Source: an uncultured Collinsella sp.
Lineage (GTDB): Bacteria; Actinomycetota; Coriobacteriia; Coriobacteriales; Coriobacteriaceae
DNA: 15,029 nt
Assembly: GCA_900552755.1 (NCBI GenBank)
Contig: USAY01000038.1
Span: 1-15,029, forward strand
Direction of reading: 5' to 3'
Shown here: one piece after another, positions 7,187-12,936 of the stretch
Numbering within the stretch: the stretch's first letter is position 1
How the letters are laid out: the number at the start of each line of letters is the position of its first letter
Position numbers and translations under genes: made by a program
The notes under the pieces: generated by a model
What the model saw: only the letters and a program-made list of their open reading frames with translations
Told to the model about the DNA's origin: nothing
Database searches by the model: none

Positions 7187-7222
7187 GCCCCCTTCCGTTC
7201 CGTGCGCGGGAGGGGGCGCTCT
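7187..7222 (+). terminator. Terminator-like hairpin after the carrier operon
   Basis: GCCCCCTTCCG (7187-7197) pairs with CGGGAGGGGGC (7207-7217), 11 bp with one G-U pair and a 9-nt loop, followed by GCTCTTGTGTT, a T-rich but broken tract. It would end transcripts of the carrier gene or the preceding structured RNA. Confidence 0.6.
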
Positions 7223-7225
7223 TGT

Positions 7226-7252
7226 GTTCCGGCGTTTTACAAACGCCGGAAC
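7226..7252. repeat. Perfect short-loop inverted repeat
   Basis: GTTCCGGCGTTT and its exact complement, 12 bp with the 3-nt loop tac. No T-run follows on either strand. It lies between the terminator-like hairpin and the long hairpin at 7266. Confidence 0.7.
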
Positions 7253-7265
7253 CACTCGACGCTGC

Positions 7266-7363
7266 AAGCCCGCCAGAGCGGCAATCTGACGTTCAATCGT
7301 CGGGCATGGCCAAAAGGCCTATGCCCTCCTCTTTCACGTCACCTTGCTCGCTCTGGCGGGCTT
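7266..7363. repeat. 98-nt long imperfect hairpin (REP/MITE-like or small RNA)
   Basis: Nested complementary blocks run through the whole element. AAGCCCGCCAGAGCG (7266-7280) pairs with 7349-7363, GCAA with TTGC (7281-7284/7344-7347), TGACGT with ACGTCA (7287-7292/7336-7341), and GGGCATGGCC with GGCCtATGCCC (7302-7311/7316-7326), closed by an aaaa loop. The outer 15 bp are perfect and the right arm runs into CTTTCG. No gene covers it convincingly. Possibilities are a palindromic dispersed repeat, a degenerate miniature transposon or a structured small RNA. Confidence 0.65.
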
Positions 7364-7437
7364 TCGCTGACTTATGCTCCACCTGCGACGTTTCCATTAT
7401 TGATACAAAGGCCAGGTTTGTTTGAACCAAAAAGGGG

Positions 7438-7506
7438 AAGTTGCGGTGGAATAGTTCCTGTTTGGCCGTCTTGAGGGGTTAAACGGGAACTATTTCACCG
7501 CAACTT
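7438..7506. repeat. 26-bp-arm inverted repeat upstream of the DUF1846 gene
   Basis: The left arm 7438-7463 (starting AAGTTGCGGTGG) and right arm 7481-7506 (ending CACCGCAACTT) are complementary over 26 positions. Two positions are G-U as RNA; as DNA they are mismatches. The loop is 17 nt. There is no T-run. It resembles a miniature inverted-repeat element or a dispersed palindromic repeat, and it ends 62 nt before the TATAAT at 7569. Confidence 0.75.
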
Positions 7507-7568
7507 ATCGATGGCGTGTTTGGTTAGTGCCAGTTGATTGCTTGGGCGTTGGGGAGGGTCTGCTCCGT

Positions 7569-7574
7569 TATAAT
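7569..7574 (+). promoter_or_regulatory. -10 element TATAAT of the DUF1846 gene
   Basis: A perfect TATAAT. No -35 with 16-18-nt spacing is evident; TTGGGG (7549-7554) is 14 nt away and TTGGGC (7542-7547) is 21 nt away. The expected transcript start is around 7581, which fits translation from ATG 7614 rather than from the in-frame ATG at 7590. Confidence 0.55.
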
Positions 7575-7613
7575 CGCCTAGAACATTAAATGGAAACGGG
7601 ACGGGAGCCATAT

Positions 7614-9095
7614 ATGCGCCAGGGTTTCGACAACGCGAAGTATATCGAGCTGCAGGCTGCTCACATTAAGGAGCGCATCTCACAGTTTGGTGGCAAGCTC
7701 TATTTGGAGTTTGGCGGCAAGCTGTTCGATGACTATCATGCGAGCCGCGTGCTGCCGGGTTTTGAACCGGATAGCAAGTTCCGCATGCTCAAGAGCATAG
7801 CCGACGACGTCGAGGTCATCATCGCCATTAACGCGAACCACATCGAGAAGAACAAGGCTCGCGGTGACCTGGGCATTACCTATGACGAGGACGTTTTGCG
7901 CCTGGTCGACCTGTTCCGCGGCAACGGTTTTGCTGTCGCGGCTGTGGTCATCACCCAGTACGCCGGCCAGCCTGCTGCCGATGTGTTCCGCAACCGCCTG
8001 AACGCGCTCGGCATTCCTGCCAAGCTGCACTATCCCATCGAGGGCTACCCGCACGATGTCGATCTGATCGTGTCCGATGATGGCTACGGCAAGAACGAGT
8101 TTGTCGAGACCACGCGTCCGCTCGTTGTCGTGACGGCACCCGGCCCCGGCTCGGGCAAGCTCGCCACTTGCCTCTCGCAGCTGTATCACGAGCATAAGCA
8201 CGGTACCGCCGCCGGCTATGCCAAGTTCGAGACCTTCCCGGTCTGGAATCTTCCTCTGACGCATCCGGTCAATATTGCCTACGAGGCCGCCACGGCTGAC
8301 CTCGACGACGCCAATATCATCGATTCGTTCCACCTTGAGGCCTACAACAAGACCACGGTCAACTACAACCGCGACGTCGAGGCCTTCCCGGTGGTCCGTG
8401 CTCTGATGGAAAAGATTCTGGGCAAGAGCCCCTACCAGAGTCCTACGGACATGGGCGTCAATATGGTCGGCTTTGCCATCACCGATGACGATGCCTGCCG
8501 CGACGCTTCCAAGATGGAGATCGTCCGCCGCTACTTTACCGCGGTCGAAAATGTGCGCCGTACCGGCGTGGGCGATGAGCAAGTCGACCGTCTCAAGATT
8601 ATTATGAAGAAAGCCGGCATCGATAAGAACTACTCACCGGCGCGCTCGGCGGCCCTCACCAGGGAGCAGCTGACGGGTGGTCCCGTGGGTGCCATGGTCA
8701 TGCCCGATGGCTCCGTGGTGACCGGTAAGACCTCCACGCGCCTGGGTGCCGCAAGTTCGCTCATTATGAACGCCCTCAAGCATGTCTCGGGCGTCGACCT
8801 TGAGCTCGAGGTCATTAGCGATGAGGCGATCGAGCCCATCAGCAAGCTCAAGACGCATTTCCTGGGCAGCAAAAACCCGCGCCTCCACACCGACGAGACA
8901 CTTATGGCGCTGTCGATCACCTCGGCCACGAGTGAGACGGCCGCTCGCGTCCTTTCGGGCCTGGAGCAGCTGCGCGGTTGCGATGCCTTCTTTAGCGTGA
9001 TTATCTCGCCGACGGACGAGACGGTACTGCGCAAACTTGGTATCAACGTGTGCTGTGAGCCCAAGTTTGAGCGCCGCGGTTTCTTCCATCGCTAA
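7614..9095 (+). CDS. DUF1846 (UPF0371) family protein
   Basis: A soluble protein of 493 residues, the usual length for this conserved family of anaerobes and Firmicutes. Recognition rests on the N-terminal pattern FDNAKYIELQAAHIKERI, the block YLEFGGKLFDDYHASRVLPG, and later APGPGSGKLATCLSQLYHE, a glycine-rich nucleotide-binding-like loop. Near the C-terminus are CDAFFSVIISPTDETVLRKL and two cysteines (VCCEPKFERRG). The in-frame ATG at 7590 is rejected: GGGAG (7603-7607) precedes ATG 7614 by 6 nt, and family proteins begin close to this point. Biochemical function is not established to my knowledge. It appears monocistronic, flanked by its own promoter and terminator. Confidence 0.9.
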   Translation: MRQGFDNAKYIELQAAHIKERISQFGGKLYLEFGGKLFDDYHASRVLPGFEPDSKFRMLKSIADDVEVIIAINANHIEKNKARGDLGITYDEDVLRLVDLFRGNGFAVAAVVITQYAGQPAADVFRNRLNALGIPAKLHYPIEGYPHDVDLIVSDDGYGKNEFVETTRPLVVVTAPGPGSGKLATCLSQLYHEHKHGTAAGYAKFETFPVWNLPLTHPVNIAYEAATADLDDANIIDSFHLEAYNKTTVNYNRDVEAFPVVRALMEKILGKSPYQSPTDMGVNMVGFAITDDDACRDASKMEIVRRYFTAVENVRRTGVGDEQVDRLKIIMKKAGIDKNYSPARSAALTREQLTGGPVGAMVMPDGSVVTGKTSTRLGAASSLIMNALKHVSGVDLELEVISDEAIEPISKLKTHFLGSKNPRLHTDETLMALSITSATSETAARVLSGLEQLRGCDAFFSVIISPTDETVLRKLGINVCCEPKFERRGFFHR

Positions 9096-9129
9096 GTTTG
9101 AAGCACCGCGGTAATTGCATTGCATTTTG

Positions 9130-9162
9130 GCCGTATCGGGTTAGCGCCCGGTACGGCTTTTT
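9130..9162 (+). terminator. Rho-independent terminator after the DUF1846 gene
   Basis: GCCGTATCGGG (9130-9140) pairs with CCCGGTACGGC (9147-9157), 11 bp including one G-U, loop ttagcg, then TTTTT (9158-9162). Confidence 0.95.
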
Positions 9163-9351
9163 GATCAATAAAGCGCCTATTTCGGCGAAAAATAGCTGTT
9201 TACCTGCCTAGAGACAATTTGAGCGGTATACAATAACCGTAACTGTTTCATCCTTAGCGGGATGCCGCATGATGGATATTACCTGCCATCGTGAGGTGTG
9301 TCGGTCGCGCACGGCGCGTTAGATGCTCGTGCTCGGTTTGAGGAGGCTGCT

Positions 9352-9690
9352 ATGGCGGGCAAGGGTCGTGCGAGTGTCAACGATATGAAGCGTGTCGAGG
9401 TGCTGGTGTTGATGGAGATCGACCAGCAAACCAAAGACAATGGCGGGCCGTATGGTTTCTCGCGCAAAACGCTTGCCGAGCGCGTGGGGGTTTCGCCGTA
9501 TCGTGCCCGCGCCGCAATCGATCGCTTGGATTCCGAAGGCATGATTGATGTCGTCTCGCGTTATAGCGAAGACGGCGGTCAGCTTGCAAATGGTATTTGC
9601 CTCACCGAACGTGGCGAGTGGTATCTTGAGGGCGTCCGTACCGGCATGCTCGTTCAAGAAATGCTTGAGGACGAGGCTGCTGATCGATAG
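9352..9690 (+). CDS. Small winged-helix DNA-binding protein, function unknown
   Basis: A protein of 112 residues. The segment YGFSRKTLAERVGVSPYRAR (residues 34-53) is a helix-turn-helix: TLAERVGVS as first helix and turn, then PYRARAAIDRLDSEGMI as recognition helix and linker. A wing (VVSRYSEDGG) and LTERGEWYLEG follow, as in small MarR/GntR-like or primary-replication-type winged-helix proteins. ATG 9352 is chosen for its strong SD GAGGAGG (9340-9346), 5 nt away; an upstream in-frame GTG at 9298 lacks one. No ligand-binding domain is present, so it is either a minimal regulator or an adaptor. It is flanked by terminators, hence monocistronic. A possible -10 (TACAAT, 9229-9234) lies upstream without a clear -35. 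The target is unknown. Confidence 0.8.
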   Translation: MAGKGRASVNDMKRVEVLVLMEIDQQTKDNGGPYGFSRKTLAERVGVSPYRARAAIDRLDSEGMIDVVSRYSEDGGQLANGICLTERGEWYLEGVRTGMLVQEMLEDEAADR

Positions 9691-9714
9691 CAGCATGTAA
9701 CCCTTGCCATAGCG

Positions 9715-9747
9715 ACGCCGCCTGGGAAACCGGGCGGCGTTTTGTTT
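9715..9747 (+). terminator. Rho-independent terminator after the winged-helix gene
   Basis: ACGCCGCCTGG (9715-9725) pairs with CCGGGCGGCGT (9730-9740), 11 bp with one G-U, closed by a GAAA tetraloop and followed by TTTGTTT. Confidence 0.93.
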
Positions 9748-9781
9748 CAAGAATGAGAAATGCAATCGCACGCGAGAAAAA

Positions 9782-9810
9782 TTGCGAACGGTTCGCGGTG
9801 CGAGTATTAC
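9782..9810 (+). promoter_or_regulatory. Probable pyrG promoter with palindrome over the -35
   Basis: TTGCGA (9782-9787), a 17-nt spacer and TATTAC (9805-9810). An overlapping alternative -10 is TACAAT (9808-9813). The perfect palindrome GCGAAC-g-GTTCGC (9784-9796) covers the -35 and could be an operator. The start site would fall at about 9816-9822. Confidence 0.55.
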
Positions 9811-9818
9811 AATGAAGA

Positions 9819-9850
9819 CCCGTAAGATGTGGATAAACAACTTCTACGGG
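9819..9850 (+). promoter_or_regulatory. pyrG leader hairpin beginning in a C-run
   Basis: CCCGTA (9819-9824) pairs with TACGGG (9845-9850), extended by AG with CT (9825-9826/9841-9842), with a 14-nt loop. The 3' arm ends 6 nt before the probable ribosome site AGG (9857-9859). The 5' arm coincides with the predicted start-site region. Confidence 0.45.
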
Positions 9851-9868
9851 AAGCGCAGGTAACTCAAT

Positions 9869-11530
9869 ATGACCAAGCATGTGTTCGTAACCGGTGGCGT
9901 GGTTTCGTCCCTGGGCAAGGGTATCACCGCGGCCTCGCTGGGCCGTCTGCTCAAGTCGCGTGGCTACAAAGTAACGATGCAGAAGGCCGACCCGTATCTG
10001 AACGTCGACCCCGGTACCATGAGCCCGTTCCAGCATGGTGAGGTCTTCGTTACCGAGGATGGTTACGAGTCCGACCTGGACCTGGGTCATTACGAGCGCT
10101 TTATTGATGAGAACCTGACCCGCGATTCCAACTTTACGACCGGTGCCATCTACAAAAGCCTAATCGCCCGCGAGCGTCGCGGCGACTTTTTGGGCGGTAC
10201 CGTGCAGGTGATTCCCCACGTCACCAATGCCATTAAGGACAAGTTCCGCCGCATCGAGGAGCAGACCGGCTCCGATGTAGTCATCACCGAGCTGGGCGGC
10301 ACGATCGGCGACATCGAGTCCCAACCGTTTGTCGAGGCCATCCGTCAGTACCGCAAGGAGGCCGGCCCCGAGAACGTCTGCTACATCCACGTGTCGCTCG
10401 TTCCCTATATCGCCGCCGCCCATGAGGTCAAGACCAAGCCCACGCAGCATTCCGTCAAGGAGCTCCGCAGCTTTGGCATCCAGCCCGATATCATCGTGCT
10501 GCGCTCCGACCACCATATCGATGACGCTATCCGCGGAAAGATCGCAAGCTTCTGCGACGTCGACACCGATTGCGTCTTTACCAACGAGGACTGCGCGAGC
10601 ATTTACGATGTTCCGCAGCTGCTTGCCGAGCAGGACTTTGACCTGCGCATTTGCGAGCGCCTGGGTCTGGATCCGCGTGAGCGCGACATGAGCGAGTGGA
10701 ACGAGTTCCTGCGCAAACAGAATCACGCCAACCATCACGCCGACAAGGTGAAGATCGCCGTCGTGGGTAAGTACACGCAGCTGCCCGATGCGTACCTGTC
10801 GGTTATCGAGGCCCTGCACCATGCGGGCGTCTTCTACGATCGCCATGTGGACGTCCAGCTGGTCGACGGCGAGAGCCTCGACGAGCAGAATGTCTCCGAG
10901 GTTCTGGGCGACGCCTCGGGCATCCTGGTCCCCGGCGGCTTTGGCAAGCGCGCCCTGGAGGGCAAGATCCTCGCGGCCGAGTTTGCCCGTGAGCACAAGA
11001 TTCCGTATCTGGGCATTTGCCTGGGTATGCAGGTCGCCGTGTGCGAGTTCGCCCGCAATGTCGTTGGCCTTGCCGGTGCCAGCTCCTCCGAGTTTGATCC
11101 GGACGGTCCGTATAGCGTCATCGATCTGATGAGCTCGCAGGAGGACGTGACCGAGAAGGGCGGCACCATGCGCCTGGGCGCCTATCCGTGCAAGCTCGCC
11201 GCCGATACCCTTGCTCGCGAGGCATATGGTGAGGAACTCGTCTACGAGCGTCACCGTCACCGCTTTGAGTTCAACAACGCTTTCCGTGACCAGCTCGAGG
11301 ACGCCGGCTTGGTTATCTCGGGTCTGTCGCCCGACGAGCGCCTGGTCGAGATGGTCGAGCTGCCGCGCGACGTGCATCCGTGGTATGTGGCAACCCAGGC
11401 TCACCCCGAGTTCAAGAGCCGCCCGACCAACCCGCAGCCGCTGTTCCGAGAGTTCGTGCGTGCCTCGATCGGTCAGCACGAGGGTGTCAATCGCCTGCAG
11501 GTGACGCCCATGAACCTCGCTACGGACTAA
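9869..11530 (+). CDS. pyrG: CTP synthase
   Basis: Makes CTP from UTP using ATP and glutamine, the last step of pyrimidine nucleotide synthesis. The 553 residues cover both domains. The N-terminal amidoligase has GGVVSSLGKG (9-18, P-loop), QKADPYLNVDPGTMSPFQHG, and the UTP/CTP-site segment GGTIGDIESQPF. The C-terminal class I glutamine amidotransferase has nucleophile C384 in GICLGMQ and H512/E514 in AHPEF. ATG 9869 fits the conserved MTKHVFVTGG start; the SD (AGG, 9857-9859) is weak. xerD starts 2 nt after the stop codon, so the two are probably cotranscribed and translationally coupled. Confidence 0.98.
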   Translation: MTKHVFVTGGVVSSLGKGITAASLGRLLKSRGYKVTMQKADPYLNVDPGTMSPFQHGEVFVTEDGYESDLDLGHYERFIDENLTRDSNFTTGAIYKSLIARERRGDFLGGTVQVIPHVTNAIKDKFRRIEEQTGSDVVITELGGTIGDIESQPFVEAIRQYRKEAGPENVCYIHVSLVPYIAAAHEVKTKPTQHSVKELRSFGIQPDIIVLRSDHHIDDAIRGKIASFCDVDTDCVFTNEDCASIYDVPQLLAEQDFDLRICERLGLDPRERDMSEWNEFLRKQNHANHHADKVKIAVVGKYTQLPDAYLSVIEALHHAGVFYDRHVDVQLVDGESLDEQNVSEVLGDASGILVPGGFGKRALEGKILAAEFAREHKIPYLGICLGMQVAVCEFARNVVGLAGASSSEFDPDGPYSVIDLMSSQEDVTEKGGTMRLGAYPCKLAADTLAREAYGEELVYERHRHRFEFNNAFRDQLEDAGLVISGLSPDERLVEMVELPRDVHPWYVATQAHPEFKSRPTNPQPLFREFVRASIGQHEGVNRLQVTPMNLATD

Positions 11531-11532
11531 GG

Positions 11533-12474
11533 GTGCCGGCGAACAAAGAACATACCGAAGCTACTCCCTCGTCGCTCGCCGTGGCGGCGGGGGAGTATCT
11601 CGATTACCTCGCGGTCGAGCGGGGTTTGGCGCGCAACACGATTGCGGCCTATCGTCGTGACCTGACGACGTACTGCGCCTATCTGGAGCGGGCGGGTATT
11701 GTGTCTTTTGAAGAGGTGACTCGTCAGGTCGTGGAGGGCTTTGTCGCCGACCGTCGCGATGGGGGCTATTCCGATGCCTCGGTGGAGCGTGCGCTTGCGG
11801 CCGTGAAGGGCCTGCATGCCTTTTTGGTGCGCGATGGGGCTGTGGCCCAAAATCCAACGGCGGCGTTGCGCCTGCCTAAAAAGGCTGAGCGTTTGCCGGA
11901 GTATCTATCGGTGGAGGATGTCTCGGCGCTGCTCGATCAAGACTTTCCCGAGGGCGAGATGGGACTGCGCGACCATGCCATCTTGGAAGTGCTCTACGGA
12001 TGCGGTTTGCGTGTGAGTGAGCTGGTTGGGCTCGATGTGGGCGATATCCATATTGACGATGGTTTTGTACTCGTTCGCGGTAAGGGCTCAAAGGAACGCC
12101 TGTCCCCACTGGTGGGAAGCGCGGCGCGAGCTCTGACGCTCTATGTAACTGAGGGACGTTCTCGCTTGGCGGCCCATGCCCGCGGAACCGAGACCTCGGC
12201 GGTTTTTTTAAATAAGAACGGACGTCGCCTGTCGCGCCAGGCCGTGCATGCGATATGCGAGCGGTATGGGCGTCAGGTGGGGCTGGTGGGGCTCCATCCC
12301 CATACCTTGCGCCACTCCTTTGCCACCCACATGCTCGCGGGCGGTGCCGACCTGCGTGTGCTGCAGGAGATTTTGGGCCATGCCGATATTTCGACCACGC
12401 AGGTCTACACGCATGTCGACCGAACGCAACTGACCGAGGTCTATCTGGCGGCGCATCCGCTGGCGCATCGTTAA
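11533..12474 (+). CDS. xerD: Site-specific tyrosine recombinase XerD
   Basis: Tyrosine recombinase of 313 residues that resolves chromosome dimers at dif with its partner XerC. A SAM-like N-terminal core-binding domain (EYLDYLAVERGLARNTIAAY) precedes the catalytic domain. The full catalytic set is R160, K184, H257, R260, H283 and Y292. The spacing is close to that of E. coli XerD (148, 172, 244, 247, 270, 279), and the tail EVYLAAHPLAHR resembles XerD more than XerC. GTG 11533 is chosen because it lies just after the pyrG stop; further upstream reading overlaps pyrG in another frame. There is no clear SD, so coupling to pyrG is likely. Being housed with pyrG and the dcw cluster rather than in a mobile context argues against a phage integrase. 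Confidence 0.93.
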   Translation: MPANKEHTEATPSSLAVAAGEYLDYLAVERGLARNTIAAYRRDLTTYCAYLERAGIVSFEEVTRQVVEGFVADRRDGGYSDASVERALAAVKGLHAFLVRDGAVAQNPTAALRLPKKAERLPEYLSVEDVSALLDQDFPEGEMGLRDHAILEVLYGCGLRVSELVGLDVGDIHIDDGFVLVRGKGSKERLSPLVGSAARALTLYVTEGRSRLAAHARGTETSAVFLNKNGRRLSRQAVHAICERYGRQVGLVGLHPHTLRHSFATHMLAGGADLRVLQEILGHADISTTQVYTHVDRTQLTEVYLAAHPLAHR

Positions 12475-12507
12475 CACATCGCTGGCCTGCATATTTATAG
12501 GTATTTG

Positions 12508-12577
12508 GGGACGGGCCCCAGATTGCTGCGGCGTGCTTTTGCGCGCGCATGGGCAATCTGGGGCCCGTCCCATTTTT
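12508..12577 (+). terminator. 19-bp perfect inverted repeat with T-run after xerD
   Basis: Positions 12508-12526 (GGGACGGGCCCCAGATTGC) are exactly complementary to 12553-12571. The 26-nt G+C-rich loop region can partly pair again, and ATTTTT follows. It can act as the xerD terminator, but the arm length and inner GGGCCC palindrome also resemble REP-like dispersed repeats. Confidence 0.75.
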
Positions 12578-12739
12578 CGCCAGACACCGACGCGGTGGTG
12601 GGCCGTGTGTACCGTGGGTGGGGGAGTTTGGGGGCGATGTGAACGGCATGTAAGGGGACGCAAAAATCGCCTCAAGGTCAACTTGAAGGTTGAGGTTGAA
12701 AGGCGGGGTGCCACAGGTGGCATCCCGTCGTTGCTGTAA

Positions 12740-12796
12740 ACACAACATATTGTGTTTTCGAACATATGCTTGGGGGTGTTTTGCAATATATGGAGG
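12740..12796 (+). promoter_or_regulatory. NrdR-box-like pair upstream of mraZ
   Basis: ACACAACATATTGTGT (12740-12755) matches the NrdR consensus as I remember it (acaCwAtATaTwGtgt) at all but one position. A weaker partner TTGCAATATATGGAGG (12781-12796) keeps the core CAATATAT-G. The start-to-start distance is 41 bp, close to four helical turns; NrdR sites usually occur as phased pairs. The palindrome extends to AAACACAA/TTGTGTTT. NrdR normally represses ribonucleotide reductase genes, none of which is here. Confidence 0.5.
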
Positions 12797-12797
12797 G

Positions 12798-12852
12798 TGG
12801 AGTGGTGGGGCGGGGTGGGGGAAGGGGTGGGGAAAGGTGTTGAAAAATGGGG
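12798..12852 (+). promoter_or_regulatory. TGGGG repeats, probable MraZ autoregulatory site
   Basis: TGGGG or close variants begin at 12798 (TGGAG), 12806, 12816, 12828, 12838 (TGTTG) and 12848, spaced 8, 10, 12, 10 and 10 bp. In E. coli MraZ binds TGGGN direct repeats separated by 5 nt in front of its own operon. The repeats overlap the -35 and spacer of the mraZ promoter, consistent with autorepression. Confidence 0.6.
12807..12832 (+). other. Five-tract G-quadruplex motif
   Basis: The order of tracts is G4-C-G4-T-G5-AA-G4-T-G4, with five runs of at least four guanines and loops of 1-2 nt, on the coding strand 7 nt before the -35. By standard rules this is a very strong quadruplex-forming sequence. 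It overlaps the putative MraZ boxes, so either property might drive the pattern. Confidence 0.65.
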
Positions 12853-12868
12853 CGGTTCCCCATATTAT
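12840..12868 (+). promoter_or_regulatory. mraZ (dcw cluster) sigma-70-type promoter
   Basis: TTGAAA (12840-12845), a 17-nt spacer and TATTAT (12863-12868) differ from consensus by one base each. The start would be near 12875, giving a leader of about 60 nt with one hairpin. An inverted repeat ATGGGG/CCCCAT (12847-12863) fills the spacer. Confidence 0.8.
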
Positions 12869-12936
12869 TAATGACGTCGACAGGCGGGGTGGTTCCCCGC
12901 GTACGTGCCATCTGAGTAACCGAGGGGAGGGCGCAC

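Larger units (their letters stand above)
12475..12936. other. Non-coding, G-rich region between xerD and mraZ
   Basis: It holds, in order: the xerD hairpin; a strand-asymmetric G-rich tract; an imperfect operator-like repeat CCTCAA...TTGAGG (12670-12695) with nested TCAAG...CTTGA; a hairpin CGGGGTGCCAC/GTGGCATCCCG (12704-12727); NrdR-like boxes; a G-quadruplex motif; MraZ-like repeats; the mraZ promoter; and a leader hairpin GCGGGG-tggtt-CCCCGC (12884-12900). No convincing coding sequence is seen. Confidence 0.7.

Noticed and set aside
7202..7474. Small open frames (90 and 67 codons) in the gap after the carrier gene.
   Set aside because: They run straight through several strong hairpins, have no good ribosome site, and the products show no recognisable domain.
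7085..7506. CRISPR array or a known riboswitch/tRNA in the structured gap.
   Set aside because: There are no regularly spaced direct repeats and no tRNA-like cloverleaf or CCA end. I also saw no conserved core I recognise from T-box, SAM, glycine, lysine or guanidine riboswitches.
9784..9796. GCGAAC-g-GTTCGC as a LexA (SOS) box.
   Set aside because: The Gram-positive/actinobacterial LexA box needs GAAC and GTTC separated by 4 nt; here the gap is 1 nt. Kept only as a generic palindrome.
9797..9868. Bacillus-type pyrG attenuation by reiterative G addition, or a PyrR site.
   Set aside because: There is no GGGC transcript start and no terminator in the leader; the hairpin lacks a T-run.
11533..12474. 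xerD as an integron or phage integrase marking a mobile island.
   Set aside because: Residue spacing and tail match housekeeping XerD, it is coupled to pyrG, and no att-like repeats or phage genes are nearby.
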